This document shows positions 10,148-20,243 of a DNA stretch of 32,587 bases, in pieces. The stretch is from positions 1-32,587 of the forward strand of contig JNEM01011054.1 of NCBI GenBank assembly GCA_000697335.1, read 5' to 3'. Both the position numbers and the translations under genes were made by a program. Each line of letters begins with the position of its first letter. Position 1 is the first letter of the stretch. Source of the DNA: Conidiobolus incongruus B7586 (Eukaryota; Entomophthoromycota; Entomophthoromycetes; Entomophthorales; Conidiobolaceae). The notes beneath the pieces are model-generated. The model ran no database searches. It was not told where the DNA came from and saw only the letters and a program-made list of their open reading frames with translations.

Positions 10148-12071
10148 ATGAAATTTAATTGGATAATTCCATCTTTATCCAAATTATTAAAACCAAATCA
10201 ATTTAAAAACTTCACCCAAATTCAACCCAAGGCTTTGTTTCATCAATCTAGTTTAATCATGTCAGAACCTAGTCCCGCTAAAAAACCCAGAAAGAAGTAC
10301 TCCACCTGTAAGGAAAGGAAGGAACATGCCCTGTCAAAATTAAATCGAAATCAAGAGGCTTGGGGCCCTCGACCCGATGTCGACCCCGCCAATAAAGAAC
10401 CTAGAAAACCTAAGAAGAAGTGCGCTATTTTATTAGGATTCGTAGGTACCGGTTACAACGGAATGCAAATGTAATTCAATTTAAAAATATTTTGACTATA
10501 AAATTTTTACCAATTAGTCATTAGCAATCCCGGTGTAAAAACTATAGAGAGTGACTTATTCAAAGCACTGTGCGAAGTGGGAGCTATTTCTAAAGATAAT
10601 TCTGACGATCCCAAAAAAGTATTCCCAAATCAAATTAATTTAACCAATTAATTAATCCAAAATTTTTTAGTCTGGTTTAATGAGAGCTGCAAGAACTGAT
10701 AAAGGCGTCCACGCCGCTGGTATGGTTGTCAATATTAAGATAAGTAAAAATTATTAATATATATGGTCAAATTATACTTACCTTGATCCTTTCGAGGGTC
10801 CTTTACATTATCACCAGTGTAGAAAATTTAATTGAAAAATTGAATAATGCTTTACCTCCCCAAATCAGAATTATTGGTAATACTACAAAAACAGCATATC
10901 AGTACAAACCATTAATTCCATCATCAAGACATTCACCCCGTGATGAATTCCTTCCACTCCAAGACCTTCTGCAGCGGTCGCATTTACGAGTACTTGCTGC
11001 CTTCCTATGTATTAGCACCTCCAGAATATTTGCCCAAGATCGAATTCGATATCCATTCGCCCATTCCCAAATTGAGTGAAGAGGAATTGGCACAAGTGCG
11101 CAAGTTCAGAGCTTCCAAGGAGCTTTTGGACAGATTTAATCAAGCCTTGGCACATTATAAGGGTACCAAATCGTACCACAATTACTCCCCTTATAGATAT
11201 TTTGGTGAAGCTAGCTCTAAGAGGGTGATGCGTAATTTTAGTGTAAATATAAACAATATCTTTATTTTACAATGTGATTGATAATAATAATTATTAGGTT
11301 AACAAAGTCTTTGAGGAAGAAGGATGCGAATGGATTTTATTACGAGTTGAAGGTGATTCTTTCATGTTAAATCAAATCAGAAAGATGGTTTGTAAGTATT
11401 AAATCAAACATATTTAAAGTATATTTAATCATTATTATAATTCTATTTAGCTTTAGCCGTTTTAGTTACTAGATCAGGAATAGATTCCAGTTTAATGGAA
11501 AGATCCTTCGAAAATAGAAAATTTAATATTCCTAACGCTCCCAGTCTTGGTTTGTATTTAGAGAGAGTAACCATATTAATTTATAAATTATACTACATTA
11601 TTGATTAATGAAATTAAATAGACTTTATTTGCTCACTATAAATCCAAATTGGAAAAGAGTAAATCTGAATTACCAGATCTCGATTTCAAACTTCATGAAG
11701 TAATTATTAACTCATTTTAATCAATAACATATTTATTAAATATAATATTAGGATAAATTAAACAAAATCAAAAATGAAATGATTTTACCTACCATTATCA
11801 AGGAAGAGAAAGAGACTCAAGAGTAACCATCATATTATCATATCAATTACCCTCTTATTAACAATCTATTAGTTTTATCTCGTTCTGCTACAACGTGGAC
11901 TACCGTATGCATAACTACCCCTGGTTAACCGCAGACGGTGCTATTCCCGAACTTGGTACCGCCGAAAAACCCAAAAACTCTCAAACTACCGACAGGACTG
12001 AGGAAAGTGAATCCACCGCCAAATTGGAAGATGACGATGACGATATTCCTAATGGCAATCGTTCTGATTAA
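10148..12071 (+). CDS. PUS1: PUS1-type tRNA pseudouridine synthase, copy B
   Basis: Second member of the tandem pair, starting 99 bases after copy A ends. Exons: 10148-10470, 10525-10618, 10671-10743, 10823-10876, 10929-11242, 11298-11391, 11451-11566, 11622-11699, 11752-11822, 11873-12071; 471 residues. Six of the ten exons have exactly the same length as in copy A. Motifs: KKKCAILLGFVGTGYNGMQ, AARTDKGVHAAG with catalytic Asp at about residue 149, SGRIYEYLLPSYV, VEGDSFMLNQIRKM. A second Met at residue 38 (base 10259) is followed by the basic run KKPRKK, so two starts could give a mitochondrial and a nuclear form, as known for PUS1 in animals. The C-terminus carries an acidic tail with a run of Asp that copy A lacks. 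Probably the main PUS1 gene. Confidence 0.93.
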
Positions 12072-12334
12072 ATAATATAGAGTTAATGATTAAATTATTG
12101 TTAATTTAATATTAAAATGAAAATTTCCTAAATATTATTTATTTAATTATATGTAATATTTACAAAAAATAACTTTGTTAAATTATTCTTGATTATTTAA
12201 ATTTACTCAGTTTAATTTTTAAAGGGTTTAATTCTAAGTTTAATCCCAAAAAATTTCAATTTCAACTCTATAAAATTAAAATAACCCTAATTTCACTTGT
12301 TACTGTTTTTCAATCAATTAAATTAAATAAAATA

Positions 12335-13991
12335 ATGGAAAGTCGGCTCATAGAACTAGCACAACAAAGTCGTAAAGGACTCGAACTCGGTAAAAATTTT
12401 TGTACTCAAGCCGACTTCACTAGTCAACAAATTGAACAAATTTTAAATTTTATCCAACTTTTTTGGCCTAAATTAAAATTTATTCATAAATTTTTAAATT
12501 TTAGAATTAAAGTAAATAAATTATTCAAAATGTGGATGTGGTATTAATTAAGATATTTAGAACTTTCAAAATTTGTTAATTATTGGTCAGTTTATTGAGA
12601 AGAAATTGAAAAATATGATACAAGTAAACATAAAACGAAATTAAATTAATATTAATTTTAACATAAACTTTAGTTAAAAATTCAAGAAAAAAATAATTTA
12701 AACCAAGCTTTAGAAAATTTATATCATCAATTAAAATCTGTTAAAATAACTCACTTGACTTTCACTTCTGGTGCGTCTTCTACCCAAGAAGTATTGTTCG
12801 ACTATATTGAGTGGGACACAGTAGACAATTTGAAAAAAGAGTTAAATACATCTGTCGAACTTTGGATCAATACAGAAACTGAGTTGAACCAAAAGCTCCG
12901 GGAATTTGAGACCTTGTTGACAGATTTGTTGGACCAAGTGCCAGAAGACCACGACTCCGTAAGTCTGGAGGAGAGTGGGGTACAGTATGCCCTCAAAAAG
13001 TTGAATGAACATCAGGGCAGGACGGAGAGTATGGCTCGCATTCTAGGGAGTTTAGAAAGGCATCACAGTCAGGTTACAGGAGTTCTAAAAGCCTTGAAAC
13101 AAGGGGAAGTTGGTCAGAAGGTGGATTTGTACAGTAAGTATATTTTCAATTGATTTATATTGTATTACTAATTTTGATAGTTTTGGAGAGAGATTCAGAA
13201 GAATTACCCATTATTTTAGAAGAACTGGAACAGAGTTTAGAAGTCATAGAATTATTAAAGTAAAATGAACAAATAATTATTTTAGAATTAATATTAATAT
13301 AAATATAAAATAGACAAGACGCGATAGTACGTCACCAACTTTACGAAGCTATTTATCAAGAAAAATACCAAGTCCTAAATCAACTCATGTTAAAATTTCC
13401 TCAATTTTTAAAATTGAGTAAACTGTTAAAACAAATTGAAGTAAATTTCATACAATTAAACCATTCAATATTATAAATTAATTTATATTTAGATGGATTT
13501 GAATCAACAATTGAATAATATTGACGATTTGATTGAAGAATTGTGGAGTATTGAAAAGAAGTAATATCATATCAATTATCCAATTTAAGATTAACATTAA
13601 TATTAGTATTGTTAATAGGTATTCGTCATGCATTCAAGCTTACAAGCATGTTGAACAAGAGTACAAACGTAGAGAGCAGGTGCAACTACATCAACAGCAA
13701 ATTATTCATCAATTCCAATTGAATTTAGATCGATTTTACAACGGTAGATACACAATCAATATTCCTAAACTATTCATTTTATAATTCTATTTAGATGAGA
13801 AAAAGACTCGCGAAGAATTCATCCAAAAAATTGAAGATTATTTACCATCCAATCTCAGTATGAGTATTAGGGAATTGCCTTATAAGTACTCAATTATTCA
13901 AGTTGTCGAGAGTCAAAGTCCGTTCGCAGCTGAACCGAACTTCTCCCTCAATCTCTCTGGGAATTTTAATGGAGATGAGGATTTGAGCTAA
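12335..13991 (+). CDS. ATG17: Atg17 autophagy scaffold protein
   Basis: Scaffold of the fungal Atg1 kinase complex that gathers autophagy factors at the pre-autophagosomal structure in the cytoplasm. Exons: 12335-12511, 12561-12623, 12674-13133, 13181-13259, 13314-13440, 13493-13560, 13619-13743, 13795-13991; 431 residues, close to the roughly 420 of yeast Atg17. The protein is almost wholly helical with long coiled coils, as the family is. Family marks are the opening LIELAQQSRKGLELGKNFCTQ, a middle IEWDTVDNLKKELN, and RDSEELPIILEELEQSLEVI near residue 237, followed by YKHVEQEYKRREQ. Intron 1 has three candidate acceptors; the TTTAG at 12556-12560 gives a stop-free second exon in the correct phase. 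Distant relatives are animal FIP200 and Atg11-type scaffolds, but length and motifs favour Atg17. Confidence 0.85.
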
Positions 13992-14394
13992 TAATGTTTT
14001 TATTTTATTAATGTATATTATTATTTTTAGTTTTATTTTAATTTATTATAAATTTAATAGGTATAATATATTGCAATGTTTTATAACTTTAATATAATCA
14101 TCTGACTATTTTCATATTAAAAACAATAAGCAATCAAATTTTAATTCATCAATAAAAATATATTGTGTGTAAATCTCAAAAATAGTATTTATACTCTCAT
14201 TTAATTATATTTTGAATAAATTATTAGATTTTATTGTTAATTTGTACTAAAATTCTCAAATCTAAATTGAATTGAAATTAGTTTATAAATTATCCCATAA
14301 ATTGCGATTATAAAATCAATAATATAAAATCCTCCGACCAATTTGAGATAAAGTTTATAGAGAATTAAATTAATATTAATAATTAATTATAACA
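13992..14394. other. intergenic region, ATG17 to PPR-like gene
   Basis: About 400 A/T-rich bases that should contain the 3' end of the ATG17 transcript and the promoter of the next gene. No further reading frame, RNA gene or repeat is visible. The only G/C-richer patch is TCCTCCGACC near 14330, about 60 bases before the start codon, which may be a promoter element. Confidence 0.6.
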
Positions 14395-15945
14395 ATGAGA
14401 TTAAAAATAACAACAAAAATAATTAATTATAACCGAATATTTATTAATCAATTCCAAACATCCTGCAAATTTTATCAAAAGCTCACTTTACCACCGCTAT
14501 TTTTATCTACATTTCAAAATTATAAAAATTACAATATTGTCCCGAACCACTTCTTAACCCAACAAATTAAAAATTTCAATATAGAAAATTTTGAATTTTC
14601 CAACTTTCAAAGCTTAGAAAATGATCTAAAGCGATGTGAATCGGAGGAATTAGGTCAAATTTTTCATTTGTTGATAAGTCAGTTTGAAGCTACTAACAGT
14701 CAATCCGAGTTTATTAATTTAATACAGTTTTATTTGACGAAGAATTACCCTATACTGCCATTATCGTTTATACCAATTCTTAATACTTTAAAAAATTACG
14801 AACAGTACAATTTATGGTATAGAGTATATGAAAGAATGATGAATAATCCTATTAAACTATACCACGAAGAGATCTTAGAGGAATTTCTTGATCAAGTACT
14901 ACCCAAAGTGATAAAATTCAACCGCCCCAACTTTTTCCAAATAGAATTCCATCCCAATCTCACATTTAACACCCTCACCTGCTTAATAACCTACTACAGT
15001 AACATTCAGAGGCAACCCAACCCAAATCTAACCAAAATCATAATGAAAATCTCCAAGCGAATCACAACTGGCGGCTACAACAGCCAGCAACGAAAAGCCT
15101 TGAAAGATGAGTGGATTTTAGCGGCATTCAAACTCTTATTGAACAACAACCAACTCAGCCAAAGCTATAAACTGTATAGTGACCAATTCACTAAAAATCC
15201 CAAGATTTTCAACACCTTTTTGCATTACTTCCAACGTATCTGGGATCGGGATCAACTCGAAAAATTTTGGGATCTGTTGGCATCGAGTCAGTTCAATCCT
15301 GATTTGAACTCATACAAATTGATGCTCGGTGCATATTTCAACATGCGGGATTTGAGAGGTGTTCAACTGATTTTGGAGCAGCTGTCAGCCTCTGACATAG
15401 TTTTGGACAAAGACTTGTTTAAATTGTTGATTGTGGGGTTCGTCAGGGTTGATTCTACCTCCATAGATCCTCTCGAGACATGTTTGAATTCGTCACTTTT
15501 TAAGAATTGTGACATTGTGCCACACTATGAATTGGTGTTGATGGCTTTGGAGGCTTTAACAAGTTTGAATCAGTTGGATTATATGCCACAAGTTTATCAT
15601 ATGTTCCTAAAAGAACTACAATTGATTGATAATATACAAAACATTAACGAAGCAATATTACAGTCCTACTTCTCCCAAATGATTCAACACTGCCAAGATC
15701 CCCTGGACCCCCACCATAATACGTTCCAGTCCTTCTTTGATACTTTCGTCACTGCCAACTACCCCAATAGCCAACTTAGAGACAAGATTCTAAACATTTG
15801 GCTTATCTCACTAGTGCAAAACCTCGAAAATTTAACAGACGACAAACAACCAATTATCTACAGTATCCAATCCATACAAAAGCATTGTCAAGATTTTCAA
15901 TTTGATCAAAGAGTTTTGAAATTATTGAAAGAATTAAATCAATAA
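14395..15945 (+). CDS. PPR-like helical repeat protein, probably mitochondrial
   Basis: Single-exon gene of 516 residues, the only large intron-free gene in the window. The first 30 residues are rich in Lys, Arg, Asn, Ile and Thr with no acidic residue, which fits a mitochondrial targeting signal. The body is all helical. The clearest repeat is at about residues 302-336, NPDLNSYKLMLGAYFNMRDL and onward, which follows the 35-residue pentatricopeptide pattern (polar-Ser-Tyr then Leu, Tyr, Asp-Leu, Leu-Ile-Leu); neighbouring segments at about 266-300 and 337-370 fit more loosely. PPR proteins of fungi bind organelle transcripts for processing, stability or translation; the target here cannot be read. 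Fast-evolving, so orthology is unclear. It converges on the YAH1 gene with only 135 bases between their stops. Confidence 0.6.
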   Translation: MRLKITTKIINYNRIFINQFQTSCKFYQKLTLPPLFLSTFQNYKNYNIVPNHFLTQQIKNFNIENFEFSNFQSLENDLKRCESEELGQIFHLLISQFEATNSQSEFINLIQFYLTKNYPILPLSFIPILNTLKNYEQYNLWYRVYERMMNNPIKLYHEEILEEFLDQVLPKVIKFNRPNFFQIEFHPNLTFNTLTCLITYYSNIQRQPNPNLTKIIMKISKRITTGGYNSQQRKALKDEWILAAFKLLLNNNQLSQSYKLYSDQFTKNPKIFNTFLHYFQRIWDRDQLEKFWDLLASSQFNPDLNSYKLMLGAYFNMRDLRGVQLILEQLSASDIVLDKDLFKLLIVGFVRVDSTSIDPLETCLNSSLFKNCDIVPHYELVLMALEALTSLNQLDYMPQVYHMFLKELQLIDNIQNINEAILQSYFSQMIQHCQDPLDPHHNTFQSFFDTFVTANYPNSQLRDKILNIWLISLVQNLENLTDDKQPIIYSIQSIQKHCQDFQFDQRVLKLLKELNQ

Positions 15946-16080
15946 ACAGAATTATTTATTTATTTATATATTTATTTTTATGGTATTTGAATTTTATCTT
16001 GAAATTTAAATATTTAGTGAGGTTTTGGCTTAAATCCTAAAAAAACAAAATTAACAACATATAAACACCTCAATAAACAA

Positions 16081-16718
16081 TTAACTACCATCGACAGCCA
16101 TATTACGAGTAGCACTTGGAAGTTTGACGGTCATACCTTCCATATCCTCCCTCAATTCGACCTGACATCCCAAACGAGAAGTTTCCGTCAAACCAAATGC
16201 CAAGTCCAACATATCGTTTTCTTCGTCCGTAGGCTCCTCCAAACTGTCGTAAACTTCTTCAGTTAAAATAACGTGACAGGTGGAGCACGCTAGGGAAGCT
16301 TCACAAGCACCTAACCAACCATTAATATACACTGCTAAATTAATGTATGCTATTAGATAATACCTTCCAAATCGACATCGTTACTATGAGCGACGTCCAA
16401 AATACTTTGACCGATTCTACCCCTAGCGGGAATCTTTTCGCCTTCTGGAGTGATGAAATTAATAGTGATACTAAACTAAAGTGTTAACAATATTTTGTTA
16501 ATAAGATTAATATATTGGTGAGCGTTACCCTTCGCCTTCAGGTGGTTTTCCAGAACCGTGAAGTGAAACTAAACAACTATATTAATCAATTAAATTCGTT
16601 TAAATATGTGCAGTTTACTGTTAGTTGTAGAAAATGTCTTAAATTGATTCAATTTTAAATTTCTTTGTGTCAATAACTGTGACTTTCTTAAAATATTTCT
16701 GATTAAATAACTACTCAT
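16081..16718 (-). CDS. YAH1: mitochondrial adrenodoxin-type [2Fe-2S] ferredoxin
   Basis: Electron carrier of the mitochondrial matrix that serves iron-sulfur cluster assembly and haem A synthesis. Minus-strand exons 16718-16619, 16568-16529, 16470-16364 and 16310-16081 give 158 residues, near the 172 of yeast Yah1. The first 35 residues form an Arg/Lys/Gln-rich presequence ending in FSTTN. The ferredoxin fold starts at [12 protein letters not shown]. Cluster ligands are Cys85, Cys91 and Cys94 ([10 protein letters not shown]) and Cys131 (RLGCQ). [17 protein letters not shown] is the acidic partner-binding helix of the family, and LPSATRNM closes the fold. A downstream in-frame ATG (16332) lies inside intron 3 and is not a start. 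The four-exon model has consistent phases and GT-AG borders throughout. Confidence 0.96.
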
Positions 16719-17646
16719 TTTGAATATATTTAATATTAGTTATTGATATTTATTTGAAAATTGTTTGATAATGATAATTGGTATTTACATTTATAAAACC
16801 AAATTCAAGGTTATTTATTATGGGATGGATTAGAACAGTTATAATGGCTTATTAATCAATTATCCATTAAAATATTAGTCTGTTCTATATATTCTTTAAT
16901 TTCGATATTTACATTTTTTTACAACATATTATTATATATTTATGTGGTAAATAATTATTCCAAATTATAACATATCTAATATAATTTCTCTTCTTTATTT
17001 CTGGTATATAAATTAATCCTAACTCTAACTTGCTCCTATCCTGAAATCCATTAATCAAAACTCTTAATCACTTGATAACCTAATCATGTTGATTTGGTCG
17101 GGCCATCAAAGTGAGAGATCCATTATTAAACTTCAATATTACAAATAATAATAAATTAATTAGTAAAATTTCAAATAATTGACAGTATTTGATTTAATGA
17201 TATTTTAATTGAATTTTTAGCCCATTCCAAATAACATAGCACAGGATGCGAGCTATAGTTTTGGGAATTATCTATTCCTTTTTATACTATTTTGTATTCA
17301 TTTTATCAAAGATTATATCAGAGTAAATCAGGATTTTTGATTTTTAAAATGATTTAAATAATAAAACCTATATTCAAACAATATATATTATATTTTAATA
17401 TGAATATAATTAGGTTATAAAATAAATTGAAAATATATCAAATATCTCTTTAAACTTATTATTTTTACTATTTTGAAGAAAGAATTCATAAATTTACAAT
17501 ATTGTAATTAAATTCAAAATAAAAAAAAATACCTTGAAATTTTACTATCAATATTTAATATATTATTTATTTAAAAAAAATTGTAGTTTCATAACAAAAA
17601 AAATATATAGGATATGTGTAGAGAGTTAAGTATAATCAATGGTAAT
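16719..17646. other. intergenic region between YAH1 and the secreted-protein gene
   Basis: A/T-rich. It holds the YAH1 promoter on the left and the 3' untranslated region of the next minus-strand gene on the right. A slightly G/C-richer patch at about 17030-17130 has no open frame of note. No RNA gene or repeat is visible. Confidence 0.55.
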
Positions 17647-18963
17647 TTAGTATCTAAAGTAGTCGTCACTATCCTCACCATAGTCATTGTAACTGTCACC
17701 GTTTCGGAATTCGGGATAATCGTTATAATTTTCTTGGGATGAGGGATAGTTGTTATAGTTGTCTTCAGGTTCTGGTATGTAGGACTCATTGTAATTGTCG
17801 CTGGGTGGTGCGTAGCCGTCTTGGGGTTCAGGTATATAATTCTCTTCGTTATAGTTGTCGCTGGGTTCTTCATAGTCTTCGATGGGTTCGGGATATACTG
17901 GTTTTGAGTAATTCTCGGGTAGGGATGGGCTGTCATAGTTGTCGGGTGGGAGTGGAACAGGGCTATTGTAGTTCTGTTCATTATTTTCTTCATAATTCTC
18001 TGGAGGTGATGAGGAAGGATTATCATAGTTTTGTTCATTATTTTCTTCATAGTTCTCGGGTGGAGGAGGAACATCATAGTTTTCAGGTGGTTGGTCATAG
18101 TTTTCTCCAGGGCCGTTATAAAACTCTGGATAATCTGAGGGAGGCATGTCATAATTATCATCGGGTCCGGGGTAGTTCCAGTTGGATTCTGGGTAATCAT
18201 TGTAGTTGTCGCCATATCTATCATTCATGTAGTTGTCATCATACATGGTGTTGTAATAGTCTTCAGGCGGATAGAAGCTATCACTGTTATCATATCCATC
18301 CCAGTATTCATCAGGAGTGTATCTAGGAGGTGGTGGCATATAATTTGGACGAGGTCTTGGATGGGGGCGATATGGTCGACGCATTCTTGGGCGTCTGTGA
18401 GGTCTGGGACGACGGTGAGGTCTTGGACGGTAACGACTTCTATCATCTTCTTCATCAGGTGGATATTCGTCAGATTCTTCTGGTGGATATTCAGTTTCAT
18501 CTTCGCTGATAGCAGGCGTACTTGCTGCAGTGAGAGTTGCATCAACCTGAGGAGCTGGAGCTGGGGCTGGGGGTGCTGGCATAGGCTGTGGAGCCATCAT
18601 GGAAGATGGCATCATTGGACCTGGTATCATAGGGCCTGGCATCATAGGATTGGCCATCATCGGTGCAGGAGCCATATATGGATAGCCCATAGGGACTGAA
18701 GCGGCTCTTAGTGGTGCTTGTACGGGATAGACCACTGGTTGCATGGGTGCTTGATACGGGATTGAGGCAGCTTGAATGGGAGCCGACATGGGGACCGAAG
18801 CAGCCTGAATAGGAGCAGGTGCTGAAACTGAAGCAGCTTGAACAGGTTGACTTTTATCTTTACTTTCTAAAAGTCCTTTGAGTCCACCTACGAGAGGAGC
18901 GCCCAGTAACGAAGACATTAAGATCGTTAGCACCGAAAGTGACAAGCCAGCATATTTAACCAT
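17647..18963 (-). CDS. secreted Tyr/Pro/Asn-rich low-complexity protein
   Basis: No family recognised. I place the start at the ATG at 18961-18963 because it opens a typical signal peptide (MVKYAGLSLSVLTILMSSLL, cleavage near Ala22); the frame stays open upstream to 19107 but that part reads like untranslated A/T sequence. The 438-residue protein has clear blocks: residues 42-100 with repeated QAAS(V/I) units spaced by Pro/Met; 97-138 Met/Pro/Ala-rich; 152-174 acidic with EYPPEES and EYPPDEE; 175-214 Arg/Pro/His-rich (RPRPHRRPRPHRRPR); 215-438 acidic and rich in Tyr, Asn, Pro, Asp and Glu, with repeated ENYD/ENYE and YIPEP units and about 38 Tyr. There is no cysteine and no C-terminal hydrophobic anchor. 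By composition it should be disordered and extracellular, perhaps a wall, coat or adhesive protein; that role is inference. Confidence 0.8.
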   Translation of the reverse strand: MVKYAGLSLSVLTILMSSLLGAPLVGGLKGLLESKDKSQPVQAASVSAPAPIQAASVPMSAPIQAASIPYQAPMQPVVYPVQAPLRAASVPMGYPYMAPAPMMANPMMPGPMIPGPMMPSSMMAPQPMPAPPAPAPAPQVDATLTAASTPAISEDETEYPPEESDEYPPDEEDDRSRYRPRPHRRPRPHRRPRMRRPYRPHPRPRPNYMPPPPRYTPDEYWDGYDNSDSFYPPEDYYNTMYDDNYMNDRYGDNYNDYPESNWNYPGPDDNYDMPPSDYPEFYNGPGENYDQPPENYDVPPPPENYEENNEQNYDNPSSSPPENYEENNEQNYNSPVPLPPDNYDSPSLPENYSKPVYPEPIEDYEEPSDNYNEENYIPEPQDGYAPPSDNYNESYIPEPEDNYNNYPSSQENYNDYPEFRNGDSYNDYGEDSDDYFRY

Positions 18964-20243
18964 ATTGATGAATAAATAGAATAAATAAATAAATAAATAG
19001 AAAATGATTAAATAATATAGTATTATGACTGAATTCTTCAGAGTATTTATATCAAAAGCTTGTTGATAGAATTTGAACTGGATGACTAAAGCGTTGTTGG
19101 TATTCATTCCTTCAAGTTGTCAGATCATCGTTCACTAATCAATTCGTCCTTTTTGTTTGAATGCTATCGAAATGCTCAAATTTGCTGAATTAGGATATTA
19201 TTAGACTGATGAATGTGATTTTGAAATTGATCATTAAATTCTAACTGGGACGATCTTTGGTGAATTAAGTAATTTGAGAGGGAAATGAATTGAATATTGA
19301 ATCATTTTATTTATTAACCATGTGATATAAACTTTGAATGCAAAATTAATATTAAATTAATCAGATAATTTAATTGTCCAATGTACTAATTATTTAAATA
19401 TCAGTTCTAATATTTATCATTTCCTGTGTAACTATTAATTGAAAATTCTTAAACACATCTAAATATCATATTAAATAATGGTTATATATTAAGAAGTATA
19501 CTATATTTATCAATATAATAAAATTAAATAAAATCATTGAAAGGTAAATTTATAAATAATAATGATAATAATCAATTACAATCAATTACAATCTTATATT
19601 ATTTCATTTTTAAAGTTATAAAATATACAAAAAATCTAAAGAACTCTCAATTACATATTCTATATATTGATTCACAAGATTTTAAATAATATACTACCAT
19701 TATATATATAAACATGATAATAATCAAATAATTGTCAGTATTCATTAAGTATAATTTAATACTATAATTCGAATATTATTTAATTTTTGGTTTTCATCAA
19801 TATCATTTTTCTATTAAATTTCAAAATTATATATTATTTAAATTCGTTAAAAATAAAAAATCATGATACATATGTTTCAATTCCTTAATAAAAAAAATGA
19901 TGTTTGAGTAATACATTTTGAATCATAATAATTAAAAATCAATTGAATTATTCATTATTTATGATCAATTTGAAAAATATTAATATATATTATACTGATT
20001 ATGAATATATTATCATCAATATAATTTGTGATTATGTAATTAAGGAGGAGAAAGCATGGTATAAAATAAACCATAAAATCATAAAATAATTATTAATATT
20101 TAAACATAAATAATTTCAAAATAAATAACAATGATTAAGGTTTGAAATTATATGATATAATTTATAAAAATATTTTAACCCAATAAAGGTAGGTGAAATT
20201 TATATTATTTAATCAAGAGATAATAGGCAAAGTATCATAATAT
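18964..20243. other. intergenic region upstream of the secreted-protein gene
   Basis: Bases 18969-19000 hold an ATAA/ATAG tandem run just before the start codon, probably in the 5' leader. From about 19100 to 19270 the sequence is less A/T-rich and likely contains the promoter. The rest, to the ERV25 stop, is A/T desert with the 3' end of ERV25 on its right; no gene is visible. Confidence 0.55.

Noticed and set aside
16311-16332. Apparent ferredoxin start at 16332
   Set aside because: It lies in intron 3; the upstream exons encode the presequence and the first strands of the ferredoxin fold.
17739-18326. 195-codon plus-strand frame and overlapping minus-strand frames in the secreted-protein gene
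   Set aside because: Low-complexity DNA keeps several frames open at once; only the frame with a signal peptide and ordered repeats is credible.
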